Made by a program: the position numbers and the translations under genes. This document shows, piece after piece, positions 44,770 to 55,236 of a stretch of DNA of 64,000 bases. The notes beneath the pieces were generated by a model, which was given only the letters and a program-made list of their open reading frames with translations, did not search any database and had not been told where the DNA came from. Position 1 is the stretch's first letter. Each line of letters opens with the position of its first letter. This DNA is from Pleurodeles waltl (taxonomy: Eukaryota > Chordata > Amphibia > Caudata > Salamandridae), in NCBI RefSeq assembly GCF_031143425.1, contig NC_090446.1:653935717-653999716 (forward strand), in the 5' to 3' direction.

Positions 44770-46330
44770 TCATGAGTAACCTTAGCCAACAGGGTCTGAA
44801 GAATAGGTGCAGTAGATACTTGGGTATTGGTTTGGCGATTGTATGTATGATATTGTGTCTGGTGTTGATTGTGAGTATGACTTTTCTTGACAAGACTGTG
44901 GCCAACCATACTTCAGCTTTAGAGGCAACTACTACACTCACCGAAGTAGGCAGATTTCAGATAGATGAGTGAGTATGTTGAGACGATGGATGCAAGAGAT
45001 TCTTATGTCAGCACTCAGATTTCTTCATCAGTAGAAGGAGTTACTTACCATAGTTTCCCCCATACATATGGAATACGTTGTAGCCTGTTACTAACAAGAT
45101 TCTATAACCAGTATTTTCAATATTTCTATTCCAATTATGATGTTGTGTTTACATGTATCCCTAAATTTAATTACCTGAGTAGAGTAGCTAAAGAAAACAC
45201 TATAGAGTTAGTGAGAGGATTCTTTGAACCTACATTGGCATTTGGCACAGTTTACATGCATAGAAATAATCTTACATGCTTGCTTACACCATAGAAAATA
45301 GCTTTTTAGACCAGACAGATGATAGAAAAGGCATTAAAAGAGAAATTAGAAAAGGGCTTAGAGAAAAGGACATTTATAAATGATCATGTATTTAGCTACA
45401 CAAAGACATAAGGGAGGTTAGCTTTAGATGCGCAACACGTAGGAAAGCTTTGTGTATATAGTCCTAAATCTAGAACTGATATGTTGTATGTGGGAGTGAG
45501 TGAATGTTGACGAGATTTTGTTTTAGAGTAAATGGACGTTCATGTTGAATGGACAAGACCCAGCAATTCCAAGAGTTTATTACATCTGCAGACCAAAAGC
45601 ATATTACCGTCTTCCTAGAGGATGGTGTGGCACATGTTACTTGGGGATAGTTTTCCCAAAGATACTTGAGTAAGATACTGAAAATGACTGAATTACATTG
45701 TACTAGACAAAAGTGAGAGTCATATTCTGGCATAAGTGGAGATATATTTTAAGCAATAATTCCTTCAGTGGGAGTTATTTTGAATTCCTTGAAAATTTGA
45801 AAGTTGTCTACTATTGTGGATAACATGCTGACAAATTTTTCAGCAGCCACAATCCTAATGGACACTGAAATGGCTGTGGTAAGATCAACGATTCTTCAGA
45901 AGCACCTTGCGTTAGACATCCTTTTAGCAAAAGAGGGCAGAGTTTGTAAAATGCTGAATCTGAAACATTGTTGCTCATATATACCTAACAATAGTAAATA
46001 AATTAGAAGTCTTATTAACAACTTAACTAATGATAGCGCTGAATTGAAGGAGCTGAAAGAACCAGGAGTTTGGGAAAATGTTTGCAAAGCCTTTTCTTCC
46101 ATGGGAAATTGGCTTGGCAACCTAGGGATAATATTGAAAACAATACAGTTCATATATTGATTATTGTGATATGTGTAATTGTAGCATGAGGAATGTGTAA
46201 ATTGTATCATGTGATTAAAATAAAGAAATTGAAAAATGATCAGAGGAGGGAAGAAATGAGAATGGAAAAATTGTTTAGGGAAAATTTGAAAAGGGAAAGA
46301 AGAAATAAAAGTTATAGGGAGGACAAATTC
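44770..46330 (+). pseudogene. Endogenous retrovirus env remnant
   Basis: An old retroviral envelope gene, fragmented. A leader with a hydrophobic segment (about 44820-44890) opens a short frame from the ATG at 44773 to 44972, and a second surface-subunit piece runs 44965-45294 and ends at a stop. After further stops the transmembrane subunit is visible from about 45755: a fusion-peptide-like stretch, a heptad-type helix, then a Cys motif at about 45950-45978 with seven residues between the first Cys and the Cys pair, then a membrane-proximal region rich in Trp/Gly and a hydrophobic segment to about 46200. A basic cytoplasmic tail ends near 46330. At least ten stops break the frame. It cannot make an envelope. 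Confidence 0.65.
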
Positions 46331-46339
46331 TAGGGGACC

Positions 46340-47940
46340 AAACATTTGAGTGTGATGACATATATAGTCATCAGAAGAGGGATTGTGAACGCTGAATTTT
46401 GGCAAATAAATATTCATGTATTTTGGATTATGAATCTGCATGAAATTTGATTTATATAGAAAATAACGTGGGACTTGGAAAATGTGCCCACTTGAGTGGC
46501 CGTCATTAATCACAAAGTGTCATTATTAAATGCATATTAATAGAAGTGCCTATGTTTAGGTTATTGTGGTAATGTGTTATAGTAATGATTTTGCCATATG
46601 TATTTGCTTTATTAATTGTAGGCCTTAAGTTAGCGTGAGTTTGGGCCTAGTCTGCACAGCCTCATGTTAAGCTGTACTGTTCTAATAAATCGTGGGAAAT
46701 GTATGACTAGAGAAATCAATTCATGTATTGTTTTCACTGAGTTGACCAAACGTTAGCAGATGTCTTTAACTTTCTCATGAGAACTGCTTGCTCGAAAATC
46801 TTGTACTAGTTATTGAAACATTGTATAGTGTGATGCCTGAGATAGCGAAGTTACCAGGAGCTGACAATGGATGAACTGTCTGGAGTACGGATGGATACAA
46901 AAATGACACCTGACGAGCCTGGAACAGGAGATGAGGAGCCACCATTGACATGTGAAAGACATTTAAGTTATATCTTAGGTTTAGAAATAAATCTTTATTG
47001 GACTAATTGTAAACGTACAATTCTTTGACCAATGGAAACGTGGGAAGTTCTTTAGACGGTTTTAACTTAGCCCGACTACAGAGAGAGAGAAGTGCTCATT
47101 CCTATTTTGATCTTCCTCGTGAGAGGATTCTATCTTAACTTTATTGCTTAAACTTCTGATGCTGAATGCTGACCCCTTAGACATTGCTTTCCAAATGGTT
47201 CGGATAGCTTAAAGTCCCCATTTCTGAACCATTCCCCTTCATGGCCCGTTGCTGATGCTGACTGGACAGATGCCCAACTGACGAAGATAATCGCAGGTTC
47301 CTGATTCAATTGAGGAGAGGTATAAGAAAATGCTATTGTTCCTGTTGTAAGCTTGTCTTTTGTTTTTAGGCACCAACTGCTATTTTGATAAAGCCATAGC
47401 TAGATGTTTTCCAAATTTATCTTGACTAAATTTGTATTGCATAAAGCCTAAACATGCTATTCTAATCAGAAGGTTAGTAAGGGAAACCCTGACATGTTAA
47501 CAGGTTGCTATTAACTAAAATTGATGTTGCTCAGTTGCTGAACCTAGATGTATGCTATTTCTATTGCCTAATTGTTCTTGCTGTTGCTTTGTACTGTAAC
47601 TCTTGAATGTTTAGTGATCGATGCACTAGTTAAATTGAGATTCTTTAGAAGGTTTGGTCAACCAGTGTTGTATTTGTATGTGTACCATTTGGTTTTAATA
47701 CTAATTTACATAATATTAGCGTAGTTAATATAGGGAAATAAACTTTCTAACTTTTACAAAAAGGTGTGGTCATTCATGGCCAAACGGGTCATGGTGCGTA
47801 CAGATTTCTGACTCTAAAGGTATTTGAAATTGTTTATTAATGTTGTTGAAGAAATTGTGTTGATATTGGGATTTAAGGTGGAAATCACTCGAAGCGCAGT
47901 CAAAAGGTCCAGTGAACGTCTAACGCGTCCCCTTATAAAT
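46340..47940 (+). other. Possible 3' LTR or 3' untranslated part of the retrovirus
   Basis: Non-coding sequence directly downstream of the env tail. It contains AATAAA signals at about 46684, 46987 and 47738, the last followed by a short tract before a CpG-containing segment. The 5' LTR of the same element is not in the window, so LTR boundaries cannot be set. Confidence 0.3.
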
Positions 47941-48482
47941 TAAAGATAAGAAACCAAATAAGGTCCGATGCGCTAACAGTTACAAGGCAGAATATCAGAC
48001 AGGATACAATAATTCAACATCCTAGCCCATGGGATGAGAGAGCTGGGGCTCAGAAGGACCTCTGGGGTCTTCTGCTACATATGAGACTTTCTCTTGGGAG
48101 GAGATGTCGACACAGATATATTATCTGTGATTCACATGAGTGTCTTTGCCGTGCGTGACCCGCACCCTCAGGAGGGCCAGCATCACAATAAACACCCCCA
48201 CAGACATACGGGGCATCACCATAACCCCCAGAGGCCGTGCAGCATCCACAGATGAGAACAGACTAGCGCTGAAGTCTGTCATGTTTCAACACAATTTGAT
48301 GTACTTATCAACTCACAACTTCTTTCTCCTGTGTCATTTATTAATGTATTTATTATTCTTCAGTTCTATGCACCTTGATCAAGACCCAGTGCTTGAGAGA
48401 GCACTTTAGAAAGACAATAATTTGAAGCCATCAGTACATAATATACTTACATACAGTGTGCTGCATAACATACAGGCATATA
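47941..48482. other. No recognisable gene
   Basis: Only short unsupported frames. Confidence 0.4.
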
Positions 48483-48493
48483 GACCCTCATTC

Positions 48494-48676
48494 TGATGGT
48501 TACAACTACCTGTGGATTTCTCACCTAATTAATTCTCCCAAAGTGCCAGCATTAGATGGAAATTTTCTTCCCAGCTCTGCACGTCAATGAGGACGTCACA
48601 ATTGCCCGACTCCCACGCGACGCCCTCTGACGTCATCGAGGCAATAAGAGGTCCTCGCCTGAGTGCTGACGTCAGT
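48494..48676 (+). repeat. DIRS left inverted terminal repeat
   Basis: It pairs with 54078-54250 in reverse orientation over nearly its whole length with scattered substitutions, and ends GCTGACGTCAG. It likely contains the promoter for ORF1, which starts at 48765. Confidence 0.88.
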
Positions 48677-48764
48677 TCCCTTTTTTCGTGCCTTCGAAGT
48701 AACAGTTTTTTCTCCTGGCTCTTGGGGAGCTACTGTTTCTCAGAGGTGATACTTTGTAGTAAAA

Positions 48765-50380
48765 ATGTCTCCACCTCGGAAGTCCGGGTTCAAGCCTTGT
48801 AGGGAGTGTGGGGGCCGTATGTCGGTGATGGACCCGAATAATGACTGCTTGTGGTGCTTGAGCTCTGAGCACGACGTGGAGGAGTGTGGTTCGTGCCAAC
48901 AGATGAACCCAAAGGCGCTCAAAGAGCGTGAGGCCAAGCTGTTTTTGGCTAAATCAAAAAAGAAGGAAAAGCATCGACATCAGAGTTCGTCCTCAAAATC
49001 TTCAAGATCTCCATCTACTCGGTGTCGTACGACGTGGGAGGTCAGCCTGACAGTGACGCCTCAGCCACAAAGCCCTCAGGCTTCTCCAGCGCCGTCGGTC
49101 TTTGAAGTGGACGAGGCTCGCCAGAGTCCTGGCTTCTTGCCTGCACAGTCAGAGGTGCCGGATCCAGCGCCGACGTCGCAGGAATATTCAGCGCTGACGC
49201 CGCAGGGGTATCCTGCTTTCCCGGCTCAAGGTGCAGATCCAGCGTCATTCTTGAATGCTATGTACAGCATCTTCAGCTCCATGGCCCCTGGCGGTGCACC
49301 TGCTGGTCCCTCAGCTCCATTGGCTTTTTGTTTGGGTGTTCCGGCTCCATACAAGCCGACGCCATTCATGCCCTTCTGTCCAGTAGAAGGTGCTGGTCCG
49401 GCGCCGGTGCCTTTGGCGTCGCCGAGAAGACCCTCGACGCCAGTAGCGTCTACTGATCCGGTGGCGCCGTTGACTTTGCCACAACTCCAATCGACGAAGA
49501 TCCGAGGTCGTCAACGTCGGCCAATTCCTTATCGACGCCAAGGATAGAGGCCAGGTTGCGCTCGAGAAGGAAGGCTCTGAGGCTATTGGAGGAGCAGGAC
49601 TATCGGAGGCAGCTCCTGCAGTAAGGAGAGATCGGAGAGCTCCTGGGGGACTTTCGGGGTTTGGACTCTGCAAGCAGTCTTGATAATTCCCCAGAATGGG
49701 ACTTAGCTTCTCCAGGGGAGTTTACTGAAGAGGCTGCTTCATTCCACTCAGTGGTGAGGAAGGCAGCGGACTTCCTAGATCTCCCGCTACCTGCAGCTGA
49801 GGTGAAAACCAACATCCTCACGGAAGCGTTACATCCGACTTCGGCTGCTGCAGAGCCACTCCTTCCATTTAATGAGGCTCTCACTGAACCGATTCTTGAG
49901 GTTTGGAGAAAACCAGTGTCTTCGGCTGCAGTTAGGAGATCAGTGGCGAGGAGATACAAAGTGGCTCCTGGGGACCCAGGTTTCCTCTCTAGGCATCCGA
50001 CTCCAGAGAGTCTGGTGGTTCAGGCCTCCTGCTCCTCGCGCTCAGCTCCTGGGTCCTTCCCTGGGGCCCCGTCGGACAGGGAATCAAAAAGGATGGAGCA
50101 GTCGGCCAAGAAGATTTTTTCTTCATGCAGTATGGCCCTGAAGTCTGCTAACGCCACTTTTGTCTTAGGCAGGTATATCCATGCCTTGATGGATGCAGCC
50201 AGGGCTGAGCTGCCTGATTTGCCCCAGGACATGCGGGGTCTTCTGACTGATGCGCAAGTGTCAGCGACTCAGGTCATTCAGTCAGGGCTGGATACCGCGG
50301 ATTCAGTGGCCAGGGCAATGGGCACGTCCATTGCAACCAGGAGACATGCTTGGTTGAGATCGTCTGGTTTATTCATCTGA
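48765..50380 (+). pseudogene. DIRS ORF1 (gag-like)
   Basis: Structural protein presumed to package the element's RNA. The ATG at 48765 opens 260 codons to 49547. The N-terminus has a Cys/His cluster (CRECGGRM, CLWC, HDVEECGSC), then a basic Lys/Ser stretch (KSKKKEKHRHQSSS) and a long Pro/Ala/Ser-rich segment. A frame change near 49540 and a stop near 49621 lead to a second open part, 49661-50380, with helical content (ALMDAARAELPDLPQDM, TRRHAWLRSSG). The latter is the conserved C-terminal motif region of vertebrate DIRS ORF1. Taken as one gene it would be about 530 codons. Confidence 0.75.
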
Positions 50381-50409
50381 TGTACAAATGACTCTTTTAG
50401 ACTTGCCGT

Positions 50410-52600
50410 TTGATGGGGACAAGCTATTTGGTTCTAAAGCTGACTGCCTTAGAGCGTTTCAAGGAGAGCAGGGCTACTGCCAAGTCCCTAGACTTGCAGG
50501 CTTCAACCATCACCCTGTTCAGATTATTCAGAAGGTTCAGGGGGTTTGGAGGAGGCTCTTCCTTTCGAGGAGGCTCCAGCCAGCAGGCCAACAACCTTCT
50601 ACGCTTCCCTATAGGTAATTTAGAGGGAGGGGTAGAGTTTGAACCAGAGGAGCCACCCAGCAGCACCCTGTCTCTTCCTCCGGTGGGGTGCAACAGGAAA
50701 AACAGCCTTAGTCCTTTGTCCATTCCATCCCATACTTCTCCTGTAGGGGAAAGGTTGTTTCATTTTCTCCTCATGTGGAAGCTGATCACATCGGATTCCT
50801 GGGTCATCAATATTGTGGAGAGAGGTTATGCACTTCCCTTACGGGAGTTTCCCCTTCCTATCCCTCCCCATCCCTCCTTTTGCACGGAAGACCATCTCCT
50901 GTTGTTGCAACAGGAAGTTCTAGTCCTTTTGTCGAAAGGCGCAGTGGAGTTAGTTCCAGAGCAGGAAAAGGGTAAGGGTTGTTATTCAAGATATTTCCTG
51001 ATTCCTAAGAAGGATGGTCGGTTGAGGCCTATCCTGAACCTGAGGGTTTTGAACTGGTTCCTCAAGCAGTAGAAGTTCAAAATGCTGACCCTAGCGCAGG
51101 TGCTTTTGGCGTTGAATGAAGAAGATTGGATGGTGTATGTCTACTTGTAGGATGCTTACTTCCATTTTTCTATTCTCAAGTTGCACAGGAAGTATCTCCG
51201 CTTTGTGGTGGGGTTGCAACACTATCAGTTTGTGGTCCCTCCTTTTGGTCTTACTTCCGCACCTTGAGTCTTCACGAAGGTGATGGCGGTGGTTGCAGCA
51301 CATCTCAGGAGGAAGGGAATATCAGTATTCCCTTACCTGGACGTTTGGTTGATCAAAGCCAAGTTTCCAGAGCTCGTGCTGCTTCACCTGCAGATGACAA
51401 CCCAGTTGTTGTTCCACCTTGGCTTTTCGGTAAACGTGCCCAAATCTCACCTGGAGCCCTCTCAACGCCTCCTGTTCATAGGGGCAGTACTGGACACAAC
51501 ATTGAATCGGGCCTTTCCTCCGCCTCAGCGGATTCAGGACATTCAGGCGTTGATTCCAATGTTTCAAAGTGGAGCGGTCGTTCCTGTCCTCAAGGTACTT
51601 CGTCTGCTAGGTCTGTTCGCCTCATGCATTCTGTTGGTCACTCATGCACGCTGGCACATGAGGGCTCCGCAGACAGTGGTTTCAACACAAAGGGAATCTC
51701 AAGGAGTCGATAACGATCTCCAGAGACACTGCAGCGGATCTACGATGGTGGGCTTTGAACGGCAATCTTTCCAAAGGAAGGCCGTTTTCACTGCCACCTC
51801 CAGTGGCCACGGTGATAACGGATGCTTCCACTCTAGGGTGGGGAGCTCATCTGGGGGACCTGGAGATCAAAGGTTGTTGGTCTCCAGTGGAACAGATGTT
51901 TCATATCAATTTCTTGCCATTGCGGGCAATACGTTTAGCTCTCAAGGCCTTCCTCCCCTCCCTTCGCAGTCAGTTGGTCCAGGTTCTGACAGACAACACT
52001 ACCACGATGTGGTACATCAACAAGCAGGGAGGAGTAGGGTCGTACCTTCTTTGCAGAGAGGCTCTGCGGCTCTGGTCCTGGGCACTGGATGATCAGATTT
52101 GCTTAGTAGCAAACCATCTGGCCGGAGTTCAAAACATACGTGCGCACAGTCTCAGTCGGCACTTCTCAGCCGATCACGAGTGGCATCTCCATCCGGACCT
52201 GATCCTTTACATCTTCCAGATGTGGGGATTTCCTCAGGTAGACCTCTTTGACACTCTGGAGAACTCGCACTGCCTGTCGTTCTGCGCCCTCCAATATCCG
52301 GTGCAAGGGGCATTGGGGGGACGCATTTCAGATGTCCTGGTACGGCCACTTGCTTTACACGTTTCCCCCCATACCCTTGATTCCTCAGGTTCTGAGAAAA
52401 ATTCGCCAAGACCGGGCCCAAGTCATTTTAATAGCTCCGGATTGGCCAAGAAGGGTGTGGTACTCAGACCTCTCACAGTGCCCTCCACTCTGTCTCCCTC
52501 ACAGGGCAGACCTCCTCTCGCAGTCGCAGGGGCAGGTTCTACACCCTCACCTCCAGAGTCTGCACCTACATGCCTGGAGATTGAACGGGGCAATCTGAGT
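50410..52600 (+). pseudogene. DIRS reverse transcriptase / RNase H
   Basis: Copies the element's RNA to DNA. Motifs in order: SRYFLIPKKDGRLRPILNLR (near 50990), a DAYFHFSI block (51151), PPFGLTSAP (51238), and the catalytic box YLDVWLI at 51334-51354, where active enzymes have YLDDWLI, so the second aspartate is lost (GTT at 51343). RNase H follows with ITDASTLGWGAH (near 51820), LPLRAIRLAL where a Glu is expected at the Pro, and LTDNTTTMWYIN (near 51990). The C-terminus reads in the third frame to about 52598. Stops are at 51070, 51148 and 51265; frame shifts lie at about 51.7 and 52.28 kb. The enzyme is inactive. Confidence 0.8.
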
Positions 52601-53617
52601 TCCTTTTTTCTCCCAATGGAAGTGGAGGACGTTATTTTATCGGCCAGGCGACACTCCACCCAATCAATCTATGCTGGTAGATGGGCAAAATTTGTGGCTT
52701 GGTGTGGAGAGAACCAAATTGATCCCTTAAGGGCCCATTTGTCGGACATTTTATTGTTTGCGTTATCCCTGGCGCACATGGTTTGTGCAGTTGCGACTGT
52801 TATGGGCTATTTGTCGCCGCTGTCGGCCTTTCTGTGCCTTCCTGATCAACCCTCTTTGTTTAAATCCCCTGTAGTTATAAGGTTCTTAAAAGGTCTTACT
52901 AATAAGTTCCCTCCCTCTCCTTTTACTATGCCTCAATGGGATTTGAATTTAGTACTCACATTCCTGATGGGTTCGCCGTTTGAACCTTTGCATTCATGTC
53001 CATTAAGGTTTTTGGTGTTAAAAACTGGTTTTCTTATAGCCATCACATCAGCTAGGCGAGTGAGTGAACTTCAAGTGCTTAGCGTTAAGCCTCCTTTTCA
53101 TGTGGACAAGGTGGTGCTGAGGACCAGGGCGATTTTCCTACCGAACGTTGTTACACCCTTCCATTTAGGGCAGTCTATAATGCTCTCATCCTTTTACCCT
53201 CCTCCCCATTCATCGAAAGAGGAGGAGAGACTCCATCGGCTTGACCCTAAAAAAGCTTTAAGCTTCTACATTGAGAGAACGAGAGAGTTTTGAGTGGAAG
53301 ATCAGCTCTTCATCGGCTACGTGGGGAAGAGGAAAGGCAAGGCGGTCCACAAAAGAACACTGTCCAGGTGGGTCATTCTTTGCATAAAAATGTGTTATTC
53401 CTTGGCAAAGAAGGTTCCTCCTGTTGGAATTAGAGCCCATTCCACCAGGGCTAAGTCGGCCTCTTCGGCTTTGGCTAGAGGTGTTCCTGTGGCTGATATT
53501 TGTAAGGCCGCAACTTGGGCTTCCCTCCACACTTTTGCGAAGCATTATTGCTTGGACTCAGAGGTTAGGAGGGATGGCCATTTTGCACAGTCCGTGCTGC
53601 AGGATTTCTTGGTGTGA
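52400..53617 (+). pseudogene. DIRS tyrosine recombinase
   Basis: Integrates the circular DNA intermediate. One frame runs from about 52400, overlapping the end of RNase H in another frame as is usual for DIRS, to 53617, broken once by TGA at 53291 (after ERTREF). An N-terminal helical core-binding region (STQSIYAGRWAKFVAWC, near 52660) leads into the catalytic domain: first Arg in TSARRVSEL (near 53050), HSTR for the H-x-x-R box (near 53440), and the nucleophile Tyr in KHYCLD (near 53545). All key residues I can place are present. A single stop is the only visible lesion. Confidence 0.82.
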
Positions 53618-53670
53618 CCATTCAGGCACCCGCCACAGAGTGCGGTACTGCTTTGGGACTCTATTGATTA

Positions 53671-53772
53671 GGTGAGGAATCCACAGGTAGTTGTATCCAT
53701 TAGAAGAACAAGTTACTTACCTTCTGTAACGTCTTTTCTGGTGGATACACTAGCTACCTGTGGATTTCTCAC
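53671..53772 (+). repeat. DIRS internal complementary region
   Basis: The left third (GGTGAGGAATCCACAGGTAG, 53671-53690) is the reverse complement of the element's left end. The rest (AAGAACAAGTTACTTACC through GGATTTCTCAC) is the reverse complement of the right end at 54231-54296. The joint lies near ATTAG at 53699-53703. Confidence 0.88.
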
Positions 53773-53890
53773 GGTCCCACCCGACTCCCCGTTGCCTGGT
53801 TGGTCTTACCAAGATATCCTAGGGTGTATATGTATATAAGGAGGTGTATATATGTTTGATGGTATATGTAGATACATGTACATATATGTG

Positions 53891-53917
53891 TTATATATAT
53901 ATATATATCTATATCTA

Positions 53918-53954
<37 letters not shown>
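53891..53954. repeat. (TA)n microsatellite with TG interruption
   Basis: TA dinucleotides over about 60 bp, broken by CTATATCTATGTGTGTG. Confidence 0.95.
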
Positions 53955-53957
<3 letters not shown>

Positions 53958-54077
53958 ATTTTGCTGTTTATATTGAATTAAAGGTTATGTTTTATATTTG
54001 ACTGATTTATTCATGTCAAGTATGTATTGTCGGTAGTCACCTGTCCGCCTTGAAGGCACGTAAAAAATGGTGAAAAC

Positions 54078-54296
54078 TGACATCAACACGCCGGCGAGGA
54101 CCTCTTATTGCCTCGATGACGTCAGAGGGTGTTGCGTGGGAGTCAGGCAATTGTGACGTCCTCGTCAACGTGCAGAGCTGGGAAGAAAATTTCCGTCGAA
54201 TGCTGGCACATTAGGAGAATTCATTTGGTGAGGAATCCACAGTTAGCTAGTTTATCCACCAGAAAAGACGTTACCGAAGGTGAGTAACTTGTTCTT
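54078..54296 (-). repeat. DIRS right inverted terminal repeat
   Basis: Reverse match of 48494-48676, extended by about 45 bp (CCACCAGAAAAGACG to CTTGTTCTT) that match the internal complementary region only. Confidence 0.88.
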
Positions 54297-55236
54297 TTGT
54301 ACTTGGCGGGTTAGCCCGCCGCCAACTATGCCGACGGTTAACAGAAGTCTGCCAGTGGCGGCGGTAGGCATCCTGCCAGATAATGATGCCTGGAGACTCA
54401 CCGCCATTGATGGCGATACTGGCGGTTGGTGGCGGGGATGGATGGTGCTCCACACTCACTGCCACGTCAGTCCAGACACCGCCACGCCTATAATGATGCA
54501 GTCATAGGCGTGACTGTGTATGGAGACGCAGCGATGCTGGTGGAGCAGCATCTTAGAAGCCTATTCCCTCCCGGAGCTGCACCATGGAACAGGTAAGTGC
54601 CGGCCGAGAGGAAAGGGGGGTGTCGTGGGGCAGGGTGTTGAGTGAGTGAGTGCGTGCGTGCATGGAGTATGTGTGTTTGTGAAGGGGGGATGTGTGTCTG
54701 TGTGTATGAATGCGTGTGTGTATGTCGCTATATTGGTGCATGTGTATTTGGGGGTTAGTGGGGAACCTGAACGGAGGTGGGATGGGTGGAGGATGGTGAG
54801 GGCGGGGTTGTGGAGGGCAAACAGGGAGATTGAAGGGAGAAGCCATGGGGGGGTTGATTGTTGGGGGCGGGTCTAGGGGCTTGGGAGGTGAGTGGGGGTT
54901 GTGGCAAGGGGGGCCCTGGCGTGTCACACACAGGTGACAGGAATGAGAATTCCTGTCACCCATATGCTTTCCGCCACGGATTACCTGCCAGGAAATCCCT
55001 GGTGGAAATGGGAACATTATCCCACCGACGGTCTGGCCTCCACCGCCTGGTCGAAAGGGGCTACCGTTGGCCCAGCGATCAAATCTGGCCTGGCGGTGGG
55101 TAGTAGTGAACTGACTGCTTTGCAGCCAGTACACTACTGTTTTCATTATATGGCGGTCTGAACCGCCATGCCAGCAGCGGTATTTAAAGCCACCGCCGGC
55201 GGTGCGGTCTGCACCACCATGTTGAAAATGAAGGCC

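Larger units (their letters stand above)
48491..54296 (+). mobile_element. DIRS-type tyrosine-recombinase retrotransposon, near full length
   Basis: The ends are inverted repeats of about 180 bp. The left stretch through CCCAGCTCTGCACGT, TGACGTCATCGAGGCAATAA and GAGGTCCTCGCC recurs reversed at 54078-54250. An internal complementary region at 53671-53772 holds the reverse complement of both extreme ends side by side, the template used for circle formation in DIRS elements. Between them lie an ORF1 with a Cys-rich N-terminus, reverse transcriptase/RNase H, and a tyrosine recombinase, the standard DIRS set. All three are broken by stops or frameshifts. DIRS elements integrate by recombinase and leave no target duplication, and none is seen. 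Confidence 0.9.
48483..55236. mobile_element. Harbinger-derived non-autonomous element split by a DIRS insertion
   Basis: The left remnant GACCCTCATTCTGA (48483-48496) resembles the Harbinger terminus. The body resumes at about 54297 with ACTTGGCGGGTTAGCCCGCCG, and the far end AATGAAGGCC (55227-55236) is identical to the right terminus of Harbinger copy 2. The body is rich in GGCGGT/ACCGCC. It contains an ATG-bearing exon-like end followed by a GTAAGT donor (GAACAGGTAAGT near 54588), suggesting it derives from a coding element. The flanking triplets differ (ATA and TCA), so a target duplication is not clear. Confidence 0.55.
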
